Shown: positions 52,899 to 61,270, numbered from the stretch's first letter. The stretch is 64,000 nucleotides of DNA from Nitrosospira sp. Nsp11 (GCF_900142705.1 NZ_FRBV01000015.1:1-64000), one strand, 5' to 3'. A program made the numbers and translations. Notes: generated by a model from the sequence alone, not told the origin.

Positions 52899-53201
52899 AT
52901 GGGTGATTCTGTTGGAGTAATTTGCAATTCTGGCGCTTGTACTGATGTCGACCCCGTCACAGCCCTCGTATTAATTGCCTTAGATCAACTGATTAAGGAA
53001 CTTAACTCGAAAGAGCCATTTGGGCCAAACGGAGAGATTGTTAAAGCACTTCGCACGGCATGGAATGACATCGCAAACGGCCCTGGCGATAACAACGATA
53101 TTGTGAAAGCACTTAAAAATGCATGGGACGACATCAACCACGGGCTCGGGCCAAACAACGATATACGTAAAGCGTTAGAGGCATTGGGTCTCAAATTCTA
53201 A
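52899..53201 (+). CDS. Small repeat protein of unknown function (100 aa)
   Basis: A strong TTAGGAG site precedes the ATG. The N-terminus (SVGVICNSGACTDVDPVTAL) has two Cys, then a hydrophobic helix. From about residue 40 a 20-22-residue unit recurs three times: GEIVKALRTAWNDIANGPG, NDIVKALKNAWDDINHGLG, and a shortened NDIRKALEALG. The repeats predict amphipathic helices. No family recognised. Two co-oriented genes follow closely. Confidence 0.65.
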   Translation: MGDSVGVICNSGACTDVDPVTALVLIALDQLIKELNSKEPFGPNGEIVKALRTAWNDIANGPGDNNDIVKALKNAWDDINHGLGPNNDIRKALEALGLKF

Positions 53202-53210
53202 GGAGCGGCT

Positions 53211-53828
53211 ATGGCAACTATCTATAAACAGCAGTGCGTGGAGTGGGGAAATGCTATTCGTCAAAAGGCAGACGCATTTTACGATCATCAAATTCAAGCG
53301 ACGAAGAATTTAATTCAGGACGCGATTAATAAAGGTTTGAACCCGAAAGCGGTCGATATTGAAGGGGGGATTGCGACTATTGACTATGAGGAACTGCTCC
53401 GACGAACTATAGCTGCAAAGGATCTCGCGTACAAGGAAGCCGACAGTAGGGTTGAGACCTGTGATTCCACCGCAGTTCCTGACTGGCTGTCGGATGCTCA
53501 GAAAACTGCCGACTACGCAATGACGGTCGCGCTATTGCCTTTTGTTATCATGACAAAACAATATGCTGCAGCCAAGATAGACTTGGGGGAAGTTTACAAA
53601 GGACGTACGTTTGGTGGTGATAATGCACTAATTCCCAAGGCACGTGAAGATGCACTTAATGCGTTAGGCATAAGTGGTGATGTTGCAGTTGTTATCCGTG
53701 ACCCCGTTAATGTTGTACAAAACATCGTCGCTGATGCTGTCGAAGCCGCAAAGAAGATAATTCCAGTCATTAAAATTGATCTTCCCACTTTTCCTCCCCC
53801 TTCTATCCCGGGTGTGAGGCTCTGGTAG
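53211..53828 (+). CDS. Unknown protein A of a paralogous pair (205 aa)
   Basis: AAGGAG precedes the ATG, nine bases past the previous stop. Blocks shared with the next gene: GNAIRQKADAFYDHQIQATK, IEGGIATIDYEELL, CDSTAVPDWLSDAQKTADYA, LGEVYKGRTFGGDNALIPKA. One hydrophobic helix lies at about 103-118 (MTVALLPFVIMT). The C-terminus is Pro-rich. No signal peptide or family is recognised. The strict pairing suggests a heteromeric complex or a diversified effector. Confidence 0.7.
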   Translation: MATIYKQQCVEWGNAIRQKADAFYDHQIQATKNLIQDAINKGLNPKAVDIEGGIATIDYEELLRRTIAAKDLAYKEADSRVETCDSTAVPDWLSDAQKTADYAMTVALLPFVIMTKQYAAAKIDLGEVYKGRTFGGDNALIPKAREDALNALGISGDVAVVIRDPVNVVQNIVADAVEAAKKIIPVIKIDLPTFPPPSIPGVRLW

Positions 53829-53849
53829 CATCTAAATTAAGAGGAAATC

Positions 53850-54416
53850 ATGACCATCACTAGTAAGCAGTGTACGGCCTATGGCGACACAATCCGTCAA
53901 AAAGTAGATGAATTTTTTGATCCTCGCATTGAGGAAACTCAAAAACTGATAGATTCGGAAATTGCAGCTGGTCGCGATCCTGAGAAGTATCCTATACAGG
54001 ATGGAATTGCAACCATCAACTTAGTAAGGTTGCTGGCAAAAATTAAGGAAATGAAAGAGCTCGGCAAGCACAACGCGGCGGCTCATGAAGACGCTTGCGA
54101 TAAAGAAGCCGTGCCAGATTGGATTGGAGATGCCCAAAAAGTTAGCGACATAGCACTGGGTATTGCCATGCTTCCGTTCATTTTACTTACTGGAAATATG
54201 GCTATGGCCCATGTTGATCTGGGTGAGGTTTATAAAGGTACTCCCTTTGGGGGGCCGAACGCGTTGATTCCGAAGATGAGAGAAGATGTTCTTGACTTTC
54301 TACAAATTGGCGGAGACGTCAGAAAGTTCATCAAAGATCCATTCAACGTTACACAAGATTTTTTCTCACAGGGAATCGAGGATTTAAAGAAGTGGCTGGA
54401 AAAACCTTTTGGTTGA
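53850..54416 (+). CDS. Unknown protein B of a paralogous pair (188 aa)
   Basis: AGAGGAAATC precedes the ATG. It mirrors the preceding protein: GDTIRQKVDEFFDPRIEETQ, IQDGIATINLVRLL, CDKEAVPDWIGDAQKVSDIA, a hydrophobic GIAMLPFILLTG segment, and LGEVYKGTPFGGPNALIPKM. The C-terminus differs and ends KKWLEKPFG. The pair arose by duplication and then diverged. Function unknown. Confidence 0.7.
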   Translation: MTITSKQCTAYGDTIRQKVDEFFDPRIEETQKLIDSEIAAGRDPEKYPIQDGIATINLVRLLAKIKEMKELGKHNAAAHEDACDKEAVPDWIGDAQKVSDIALGIAMLPFILLTGNMAMAHVDLGEVYKGTPFGGPNALIPKMREDVLDFLQIGGDVRKFIKDPFNVTQDFFSQGIEDLKKWLEKPFG

Positions 54417-55100
54417 CGTGAGACTGAAGTTAAATATAGAAACTTCTAATCTTGCAGGGGGAAATTAAAACTCGAAACAGCCGCAAAACCAAGTCGACTT
54501 TGGTCAAATGATTAAAGAATCCCGTTTTCTTCCACAGGCTGGAAGCATGTGTCTATTTGCAAATGATTAGTTTTACTACATCTTTTTTTAAGTAGAAAAG
54601 ATGTAAGCTGCACTAGGGGTCCAGAAACATCCGTGAACGAAAATTACCTTTTTCCGGGATGAGAAAACGAGATCTGGTTTTCCTGGAAGATCCCGCCGGT
54701 GCAACCGGTAGCGGTAGCCCATACCATACAAGCTGGCGCACGATCATTTCGGGTTTCATGTGCTGACTGCGGATCGCACGCATAACGATACGTTTTAAAG
54801 GGGTGCCCAGAGTCGCGCCTTAATATCATTGGCAGGATCTGAAAAGCGCGGGGGTTCAACAAACCTGAGCATCACTAGAGCTAGCCCTAGTGATAGATAG
54901 TCTACCCCCCCCAAAATCCTCTCAATAGACACGGATCTGATTTTTGATTGGTCATCTATCACAGCATCTTTAACCTGTGTGAGAGGGCCCCAAATGATCA
55001 TTGGCTGCGCGAGAAATGCGAGAAAATATTCTAAACAGGTTTTCTCGCACTTGACCCCTTCAAGTTCCGTGAGCTGTGCCTCGAGACCGTGTAAAAACGC
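54417..55100. other. Stretch without a recognisable gene
   Basis: About 680 bases. Short ORFs only. The left part directly after protein B is AT-rich and probably holds its terminator. The right part is more mixed and may be decayed DNA from an earlier insertion. Confidence 0.4.
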
Positions 55101-56000
55101 TCATCTTGTCCAATTCAACCCTTGGGCTCTATTTTCTAAAAATGTAAATGCGTCCCGATCTTTTTCTTCGGCTTGTTCAACCATTCCAGCACATGGGAAC
55201 TGCACCAGAAAAATGGCCATGTCGAAATGATCAGAAATTATTACGAATTCTTCAGCTTCTAATGCTGGATGCCAGACACCAGGGTGAACACGAGAACCTT
55301 GGTTTCGCCGGTTGATATCAACGGCACTGTTCAGGCGATCAAGTGATGATTGAGGCACTGGTGTGCCCGAGGGCAGATAAGCACGAAGTAAACGAGCGCG
55401 GCGGCTCGGATAAGACCAGCAAATGAACCCATCACGGGCTACCGCCAGCAAGGCAGCTTGATCGGTAAGCTCAACCCATTTTAATGCGGTAGCCGTAAAT
55501 GAAGTTCCATAACGGTCAGCACAGTGACCTAGCAAATCTAAAGTGACAATTTGTCCTTCAACTTGATCTCTAAAATCTGTTGCGGGCATCAGCAAATAAG
55601 AAGCAAATTTATTTGCTTCTGATTCAAATTTCCTTGACTCCGCACTTTCATAATCGAGCATTTCCGCCTGGCAGCACTGAAAACCTTCCTCTCTGGTCTT
55701 ACGGTGCAACAGATAATGCCCAAACTCATGCCCAAGGGTGAAATTGATTCTCCCAGGAACCGTGACAGCTTCATCATATGAAATGCACCAGTCACCCTTC
55801 GACTTCCGCTTAGATAGCATTCCATCGATACCTGCAACGCCATGCCCTTTGATAATCCCGACAGGGTCATCAGGAAATCTGGTCTTGGTTACTTCGAGCG
55901 CAATCTCTCTTACACTAATAGGCAATCCCTGGCCGCACTCCAACCATAATTGTGACAATTGAATGCCCCAAGCGGCAGGCGTTGGAGGATTACTCATCAT
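55101..56000 (-). CDS. ImmA/IrrE-family metallopeptidase
   Basis: 299 residues. The zinc site is NFTLGHEFGHYLLH (HExxH) with a downstream acidic residue in ESEANKFASYLLMP. This family cleaves or controls a cognate XRE repressor, as in ICEBs1 ImmA. Its start overlaps the preceding XRE gene by 11 bases, so both are co-expressed. The C-terminal half (about 170-299) is family-variable. Confidence 0.9.
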   Translation of the reverse strand: MMSNPPTPAAWGIQLSQLWLECGQGLPISVREIALEVTKTRFPDDPVGIIKGHGVAGIDGMLSKRKSKGDWCISYDEAVTVPGRINFTLGHEFGHYLLHRKTREEGFQCCQAEMLDYESAESRKFESEANKFASYLLMPATDFRDQVEGQIVTLDLLGHCADRYGTSFTATALKWVELTDQAALLAVARDGFICWSYPSRRARLLRAYLPSGTPVPQSSLDRLNSAVDINRRNQGSRVHPGVWHPALEAEEFVIISDHFDMAIFLVQFPCAGMVEQAEEKDRDAFTFLENRAQGLNWTR

Positions 56001-56310
56001 CTATCGCTTTTAAGAATTTTTCTAGTTGGGCTCGTTTGGTCGGGTCGAGTTGAGTGATTCTACGGAAAAACACTTTATCAGCATCCGATTCTGTCAATGT
56101 CTGCTTCCCGTCATCCAAAAGAAATTCAACTGTGACTCCGAACACCTCCGCAATTTTGCCGATTTTTTCCGCTGAAGGCCTGACAACAGGCCGGTTCTCT
56201 AACTCCCATATGTAGCTCTTACTTGAGCCTGATTTTTCTGCAAGCTCCTCAAGCGTTAGTTTTAAACGCTTTCTCTCAGTACGAATTTTCTCTCCCAGCA
56301 ACGACGCCAT
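55990..56310 (-). CDS. XRE-family repressor paired with ImmA-type peptidase
   Basis: 106 residues. The helix-turn-helix is at about 8-65 (EKIRTERKRLKLTLEELAEK, SGSSKSYIWELENRP). The C-terminal part is acidic and likely the target or dimer surface. In phages and ICEs, such repressors are inactivated by the coupled peptidase after damage. The target promoter may be its own or that of the genes to the right. Confidence 0.88.
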   Translation of the reverse strand: MASLLGEKIRTERKRLKLTLEELAEKSGSSKSYIWELENRPVVRPSAEKIGKIAEVFGVTVEFLLDDGKQTLTESDADKVFFRRITQLDPTKRAQLEKFLKAIDDE

Positions 56311-56459
56311 TCTATCGCCCCCAATAAATAAATAAGTTCAGAGTAGACGCATTTATTTTATTTGGCAACCGAATTTCTATATGGTAGTATTCTTTTTGCG
56401 TCTATACCGAACTTTTCGGAAGGGGCGATTCCTTCAACCTCCAATAAGGAGAAAAAACT

Positions 56460-56639
56460 ATGGGTATGAAACCTGGAAGTAGTACTGGCAATGACGGCGG
56501 GATTTTTCAACAAGTAGGTCCTAGGGGAGGCAAGCAGCCTAACTTTGCGACTGTCCCAGATAATAAGCCCCTCCCTCCTACCACCCAACCTGGTCACACC
56601 TGGGTACCAGTGCAGACCACCCCAGACAGCAAGCGGTAA
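56460..56639 (+). CDS. YjzC-like small protein (59 aa)
   Basis: The ATG at 56460 follows AATAAGGAGAAAAAACT. The product (MKPGSSTGNDGGIFQQVGPR, then LPPTTQPGHTWVPVQ) has the layout of the YjzC family: a Gly-rich first half and a LPPT..GHTW motif. Function unknown. It is divergent from the XRE gene and 38 bp ahead of the DUF3892 gene. Confidence 0.65.
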   Translation: MGMKPGSSTGNDGGIFQQVGPRGGKQPNFATVPDNKPLPPTTQPGHTWVPVQTTPDSKR

Positions 56640-56677
56640 AGCTTCATCACAGACCTTCCACTTCAAAAGGAAACTAC

Positions 56678-56959
56678 ATGGCCGACGTTCAAGTTACCTG
56701 CATTACCAAATCAAACCTGCAAAGTGCACACGAACACATTACCCACCTCGGAAATGGTCGTACGTGGAAATGGCCTCGTGAACAGGTCATTGAAAGCATC
56801 GATGCGAAAACCAACACGTTTTTTGTTCTTGATCCACATAATTCCAAAAGGTCCGACATAGGGGTTGTCCGTGAAGCTAGTAAGGCTCCCTATTTGCGGA
56901 CATACGCAGATGGCTGCTGGAACAATAACTTGCTGTCACTAAACCAGTGTCCAATTTAG
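56678..56959 (+). CDS. DUF3892 protein
   Basis: 93 residues. VTCITKSNLQSAHEHITHLG, WPREQVIESIDAKTNTFFVL and YLRTYADGCWNNNLLSLNQC follow the DUF3892 pattern (start ITCI, end RTxxDxxxxxNLLxLxxC). AAAAGGAAA precedes the ATG. No enzymatic role is known. It probably shares the transcript of the YjzC-like gene. Confidence 0.8.
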   Translation: MADVQVTCITKSNLQSAHEHITHLGNGRTWKWPREQVIESIDAKTNTFFVLDPHNSKRSDIGVVREASKAPYLRTYADGCWNNNLLSLNQCPI

Positions 56960-56980
56960 GTAATTCCTGACCCAAATCAG

Positions 56981-57006
56981 CCGCCGTGTGTGCATCACGA
57001 CGGCTG
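56981..57006. terminator. Hairpin between convergent DUF3892 and methylase genes
   Basis: AGCCGCCGT and ACGACGGCT pair with one mismatch around a short loop, in the 58-bp gap between two converging genes. A shared bidirectional terminator is likely. Confidence 0.5.
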
Positions 57007-57017
57007 CCTGCTCTTTA

Positions 57018-58595
57018 CTAGGTAGCGGTTTTTCCGATTAATTCGAGTTGCCATGCTTTCGGCTTCAAACCGACCAAAGCAGCCAGTGAATCAGCGGGCA
57101 CATTGCCAAGTTCTCTGGGTTCAAGCTTGTGCAGACCTCCTCCATAGACACGGCCGTTTCCAAGCAGCGTGTCGCGCTCGATTGAATTAAGCGCCTGCCA
57201 CAGCGAGCGCATACCACCCGGGCAAAGCATAAGTTGCTTCGCCAGAAGAGGTTGCGGATAAAGCATCAGATAGACATTCGTTGCTGTGGCCTGCGAATTG
57301 TTGAGCAGGAACCGAAATGGCCGCCGTTCATGGTCACTACGGCCCAGATAGGTACAAACGATAGGAGCCGCTGGCCGGCGCTCCTGCCCATACCAGATAC
57401 GGCGCGACCGGCACAGATAACGTGGCGCAACACGTTCAACCCCTGTTTGTAAGTATGCCCATAAGACCGGTTGCTCTCGGGCAATCTCTTCCTCTGGCCG
57501 GTCGCAGTCGATCAAAAAAAGGCGTTTGTCGAGCAGCGGAACGCCGGCTGAATCAGCGTTGATCTCGTCGGCCTTTATATAGCGGGTGCTAGGCAAGACT
57601 GGCCGCAAGAAGCGCCACGGCAAGTTGAGGCTGTTAGCTTTTGCTTCATCGACAATAAAAAAATCATTGCTGCCCGTAGCCAGACCGCGCTTGATGGCAA
57701 ATAAATCAGCGAGACGGTAGCCCTCATGCTCTATGGATGGGCCATATTTCGGGAATTTCGTCCATTTATCTGAGCAGCGCAGATCGTGAATGCTGACTCT
57801 GCTGGTGAGTGTCGGCGCCCGCATTGTTCCCCCGTAGGAAAACATGACGTGATGATCTACTGGTGGCTTTTCCTTCCGAAACCATACGACGGCAGAAGAA
57901 ACCAGGGCGTCATCAAACTGCACGTTATTGGGATCGAAACGGTGGATGTGCAGCAATGTCACGTCGCGTAGCAAGTATTGCTTGAGCATTCGGCCATAAT
58001 TCACGTCCATGAATTCGCTCGGTATCAACCACCCTGCCACACCGCCCTCGCTCATCCACGAATGCGCCAGGGCCATGAAATAGCAATAAAGACCGGAAAG
58101 CCCCGAGAGGCGAATATGTGCAGTTTCAAGAGCAGCGCTCTGAAGGCGGATTTTTTCAGCCCCATTGAGGTGATGATGTCGTACATAGGGCGGGTTACAG
58201 ATTAGCAACGTGGCTTTTTTGCTGTCAGCGGCGGCTGCTGTCTGTCGGGTAAAATCAGTAATCTTTATATCAAGCGGAGTACCTTGCCAGAGAGCGCGCG
58301 CCGGCTCACCATAATGAGGATCAATTTCGAAGCCCTGTGCTGATTTGACAGGTCGACCTGTCGACGTCGACCTCAGTGCGGAATAAAACGACCCTGTACC
58401 GATTGCTGGATCGAAAAAGCGAATGGGCATAGTCTCCGGCAACAAGGAAAGACCGTAGGTCAGGACATCGCGGGCAAGTTGTGTCGGCGTTGCAAACTGA
58501 CCAAGGCGATTCCGCTCGGCTGACGTCTTTTGACTATCAAGCCTAGCCTGTAGGGCGCTTCGGTGCATTTCAAGGTCTTCGATTAATTGGCGCAT
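57018..58595 (-). CDS. N6-adenine DNA methyltransferase of a XamI-type RM system
   Basis: 525 residues. LGQFATPTQLARDVL begins the domain, SAM motif FFDPAIGTGSF is at about 60-70, FEIDP at 89 and the catalytic NPPY at 134-137. A target-recognition part with several conserved blocks follows. It lies two bases after the endonuclease gene and is co-oriented. Three GTCGAC sites lie within 20 bases inside its own coding sequence (58352-58371), the sequence cut by XamI if specificity is kept. Confidence 0.93.
   Translation of the reverse strand: MRQLIEDLEMHRSALQARLDSQKTSAERNRLGQFATPTQLARDVLTYGLSLLPETMPIRFFDPAIGTGSFYSALRSTSTGRPVKSAQGFEIDPHYGEPARALWQGTPLDIKITDFTRQTAAAADSKKATLLICNPPYVRHHHLNGAEKIRLQSAALETAHIRLSGLSGLYCYFMALAHSWMSEGGVAGWLIPSEFMDVNYGRMLKQYLLRDVTLLHIHRFDPNNVQFDDALVSSAVVWFRKEKPPVDHHVMFSYGGTMRAPTLTSRVSIHDLRCSDKWTKFPKYGPSIEHEGYRLADLFAIKRGLATGSNDFFIVDEAKANSLNLPWRFLRPVLPSTRYIKADEINADSAGVPLLDKRLFLIDCDRPEEEIAREQPVLWAYLQTGVERVAPRYLCRSRRIWYGQERRPAAPIVCTYLGRSDHERRPFRFLLNNSQATATNVYLMLYPQPLLAKQLMLCPGGMRSLWQALNSIERDTLLGNGRVYGGGLHKLEPRELGNVPADSLAALVGLKPKAWQLELIGKTAT
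58352..58371. promoter_or_regulatory. Cluster of three GTCGAC sites inside the methylase gene
   Basis: GTCGAC occurs at 58352-58357, 58360-58365 and 58366-58371. XamI and SalI recognise this hexamer. The cluster encodes part of a Ser/Thr/Arg-rich segment (STSTGR) and could be coincidence of codon choice or a methylation-sensitive control point. Confidence 0.45.
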
Positions 58596-58597
58596 TT

Positions 58598-59560
58598 TCA
58601 GATTCCAAATAGTGCGAGGTCATCAATGCGATGTTCCCATACCCAGTCAATTCCCTCGGCAGCCTCATAACCAAGATAGCCACTATCGAAATAGCCACAC
58701 AAAAAGAGATTGAAGCGTACTCCTGGGCCATAAGTGCTGCGTAACTGCGACATTTTCACAGCCTCTTCCTTACGCCGCTTGTTGGTATTCGTAAAATCAC
58801 CTGCTGACTTTGCTTCCAAGAAAATTGGTAGTTCCCCCACCAGCCCTGTGATCGGCATGATGACAGCATCGACCGGAATATTGACCGATTGGATTCCACC
58901 TTCAAGCTTCACAGGCACATTCATACGAAAGCTGAAGGTGCCGGGCTGCATGGCATTGAATTTGATCCCCTCCCCGCCTAGCAGTTGACGATAACCTTTT
59001 GCCTCAAGCCACGCCTTAATTCCTGCAAGTTGGCGTTTTTCCTGGGCGTTGCGAATGATGGGATTTGCCACCGCTCCACACAGCCTGTCAGCAACAATAG
59101 TTGCAGCCCGGTGAATTTCCACTTCAGTTGCTGGCGTACCCCTGCCGATCCATACAAAAATATCAGGATCAGCCATCCGTTCGATAATGTCAGCTACTTT
59201 GGCAAGCTGAGCATCTGCATCAGCAACAGACATACGCATAGGAAGCCGTTTGTAGAGTTCCATGCTTTTCACAAATGTGGGAGATACCCTGGCCAAACCA
59301 ATGAGCCGATCTACCGCAATTGGCGGACATGTTGACATACGCAGCGTAGGAAGAATCTCTGGATACTTACGCAAAAGGGCTGGTTTAATATCGGTCAGGT
59401 TTCCGGTTGCCACGAGTGCCGCTTCAACGTCCTGAGTCGTCTGGATACGGGTTGAGCGGAAAGCGGTCGGCGCAAATTGCATAAACCAGTCGTTATACAT
59501 ATCAACAGACCGGGCGATGTCAGCTTTCCATTGCAGCGGTTTATCGAAATTAACAGCCAT
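58598..59560 (-). CDS. XamI-type restriction endonuclease
   Basis: 320 residues. WKADIARSVDMYNDWFMQFA at the N-terminus and the core VDAVIMPITG...LPIFLEAKSAGDFTNTNKRRKEEA carry a PD-(D/E)xK-like centre (E-A-K). The overall pattern is that of the XamI family, which cuts GTCGAC. The endonuclease gene comes first, with its methylase immediately downstream, so timing on plasmid entry must rely on translation order or a control site. No separate controller protein is seen. Confidence 0.88.
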   Translation of the reverse strand: MAVNFDKPLQWKADIARSVDMYNDWFMQFAPTAFRSTRIQTTQDVEAALVATGNLTDIKPALLRKYPEILPTLRMSTCPPIAVDRLIGLARVSPTFVKSMELYKRLPMRMSVADADAQLAKVADIIERMADPDIFVWIGRGTPATEVEIHRAATIVADRLCGAVANPIIRNAQEKRQLAGIKAWLEAKGYRQLLGGEGIKFNAMQPGTFSFRMNVPVKLEGGIQSVNIPVDAVIMPITGLVGELPIFLEAKSAGDFTNTNKRRKEEAVKMSQLRSTYGPGVRFNLFLCGYFDSGYLGYEAAEGIDWVWEHRIDDLALFGI

Positions 59561-59901
59561 TACTGGTGCTGCTCATGTAGATTTTTTAATAGTTTAATAG
59601 GCTTCTTCATTATGGTTGAGTAGTCGAAGAAACGGCGACCATACCATTCTCGATATCGTCCTTATAGTCTTTCCAGTAGTAGAAAACATCCATAATTATC
59701 CTTAAGTTTAAAATATCCTTTATTCTGACCGATTATGGACTCCGGATTACTGCCTCATCAATAGACAACTGGATAAAGTTCGAGATACTCGTAGCTTAGG
59801 GGAGTTACCCACAGACTTCTCCAAAGGAATTGTGGAATCTCCCAGTGAAGCCTCAAACTGGATTTACTCAAACTCTTACCGGACCAGATGCTTTTTTCGT
59901 A
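59561..59901. other. Spacer between RM genes and ligD remnant
   Basis: About 340 bases. AT-rich, with no gene seen. The promoter of the leftward restriction-modification operon should lie in the first 150 bases. Confidence 0.4.
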
Positions 59902-60184
59902 ACATCAGAGCGAGCGTGGGAAAATCTTTATTGATTACCTTCGCAATGGTCTTGGCGCCACGACCATATCCGCCTGGTCGGCTCGTGCCCGTCCGGGCCT
60001 AGGGGTGTCTGTCCCACTGACATGGGAAGAACTGGACGTGCTCACTAGCGCAGCTCGCTGGAATACAGCTAACATTAAAGACCGGCTGGACAAAGGGAAT
60101 GATCCTTGGTCAGACTATGAAGCATCAAGGCAGTCGATAGTACAGGCCATGAAAACGTTGGGGTTCAAAGGCCGTAAGTACTGA
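59902..60184 (+). pseudogene. Remnant of a LigD primase-polymerase domain
   Basis: From 59921 one frame reads KIFIDYLRNGLGATTISAWS, ARARPGLGVSVPLTWEELDV and DPWSDYEASRQSIVQAMKTL up to the TGA at 60182. This is the end of the LigD polymerase domain used in bacterial non-homologous end joining. The frame is closed upstream near 59900, and no ligase or Ku gene is beside it, so only the last 85 or so codons survive. Confidence 0.75.
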
Positions 60185-60825
60185 TCTGTAAGGTCTGTCC
60201 CTCAAGATGAGGCTGCGGCTGGCCTCATGCGCTTACCCATGAGGAGACTCACTATTCGGCGCATCGAGCAGGCCACGCTCTATCCCCTACCCACCTCAAG
60301 CTGCTGCATAAACTTCTCTACTTTAATTGGGAGGCGGAGCTGGTGTTTCTCACGAACTCTCAACAGTACCACTGATGAGGATTTCCGGCTTCAGCTGGCC
60401 CGGAACATTTGGAAATTACTAAAAGCGTTAAAAATGATGAAAAAATGATGAAAAAATGATTGACCAATGCTTTAACAACAGCTACTCTAGACCTATGTTG
60501 GACGAAGGCTAACCGCCCAGCTGAAATTAAAGTTAGCCATTCTTTTGAGGGAGAGTTTTCCATATGATGAATATGAAACAGTTTTCGAAGTACTTACACC
60601 GTTCCTCTTTATTTTAGAGGGATTCATAAAACAATTTTTATGCCCCGGGAGGGATAAGGGAATCGAGAAAATCTCTTCTCTTATACGAGAAAAAGTTAAA
60701 AAACCGTTTTCTTTGCAGGTTTGTCCTGCTTCACTATTGATCTGCTGTTGAAGCGCATATCAAAGAGAACGTTGTAACAGCAGGACAAACCAAAACACGC
60801 TTTAACGGCGCCTGGAGCTGTTTCC
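60185..60825. other. Decayed stretch with short repeats
   Basis: No confident gene. Three copies of an AAAAAATGATG-like unit lie at 60431-60460. An ORF at 60545-60751 from a TTG has protein-like composition but no ribosome site or partner. A 13-bp inverted repeat (60718-60730 with 60779-60791) closes the stretch. Confidence 0.4.
60718..60791. promoter_or_regulatory. Long-spaced inverted repeat upstream of the membrane/RHH pair
   Basis: GGTTTGTCCTGCT (60718-60730) is the exact complement of AGCAGGACAAACC (60779-60791), 48 bp apart and 34 bp before the first gene. It could be a double operator for the RHH protein encoded downstream, or form a looped RNA. Confidence 0.45.
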
Positions 60826-61056
60826 ATGCGTTGCAAAATAAAATGTGGTTCCGCATTTGAAATGGAAGTTGTTGTTGGTGAACAAAAGAAAGATGCTATC
60901 AATTCGACCAAAGTTGCTGCGCTTGTATTTATCGCGCTAATGACGATGGTTATAGGATTGGCAGCTCATGGTGCAGTGAAGGGCGACTTCACCGCGTACG
61001 AGAAATCATTGGATACCATTGTAAAAGTGGTGGAACTTCTGACCCATGGTCGATAA
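60826..61056 (+). CDS. Small membrane protein upstream of an RHH gene (76 aa)
   Basis: GGAG precedes the ATG at eight bases. The first 28 residues are charged with two Cys (CKIKCG). One membrane helix (about 31-50, VAALVFIALMTMVIGLAAHG) is followed by a short amphipathic tail. No family recognised. Its last codons overlap the next gene by 11 bases, so they are coupled. Confidence 0.55.
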   Translation: MRCKIKCGSAFEMEVVVGEQKKDAINSTKVAALVFIALMTMVIGLAAHGAVKGDFTAYEKSLDTIVKVVELLTHGR

Positions 61057-61270
61057 AAAGACAACGAGAAGAGTTCAACTTGAGTTAGCGGAAAAGTCAA
61101 TGGAACGCCTGGAGGACTTGAAGGATAAGACCGAAGCGACTTCATATGCTGAAGTCGTAAAGAATGCTTTACGCTTGTACGAAAGCATGATCCTCAAGCA
61201 TGAAGAAGGAAATCGATTCCTTTTGAAGAATCCGCAAGGTGAGTTGACAGAGTACGAAGTGTTCTACTAG
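61046..61270 (+). CDS. Ribbon-helix-helix DNA-binding protein (74 aa)
   Basis: TTRRVQLELAEKSMERLEDL and TSYAEVVKNALRLYESMI give a clear RHH fold. The tail LLKNPQGELTEYEVFY is typical of CopG-like regulators. It overlaps the upstream membrane-protein gene. It probably regulates this small operon through the inverted repeat upstream; a membrane-toxin/antitoxin role is only a possibility. Confidence 0.75.
   Translation: MVDKKTTRRVQLELAEKSMERLEDLKDKTEATSYAEVVKNALRLYESMILKHEEGNRFLLKNPQGELTEYEVFY

Noticed and set aside
54644-54862. Possible gene or insertion-sequence remnant in the stretch after the paralogous pair
   Set aside because: Short frame with no transposase motif and no terminal inverted repeats seen; no support beyond being open.
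60431-60460. Short tandem AAAAAATGATG units, considered as a CRISPR or iteron array
   Set aside because: Only three units of about 11 bases with no spacers; simple slippage repeat. No CRISPR array is seen in the window.
60545-60751. A 68-codon plus-strand frame starting at TTG
   Set aside because: It has somewhat protein-like composition but no ribosome site, a rare start and a low-complexity Cys-rich end; left as part of a decayed stretch.
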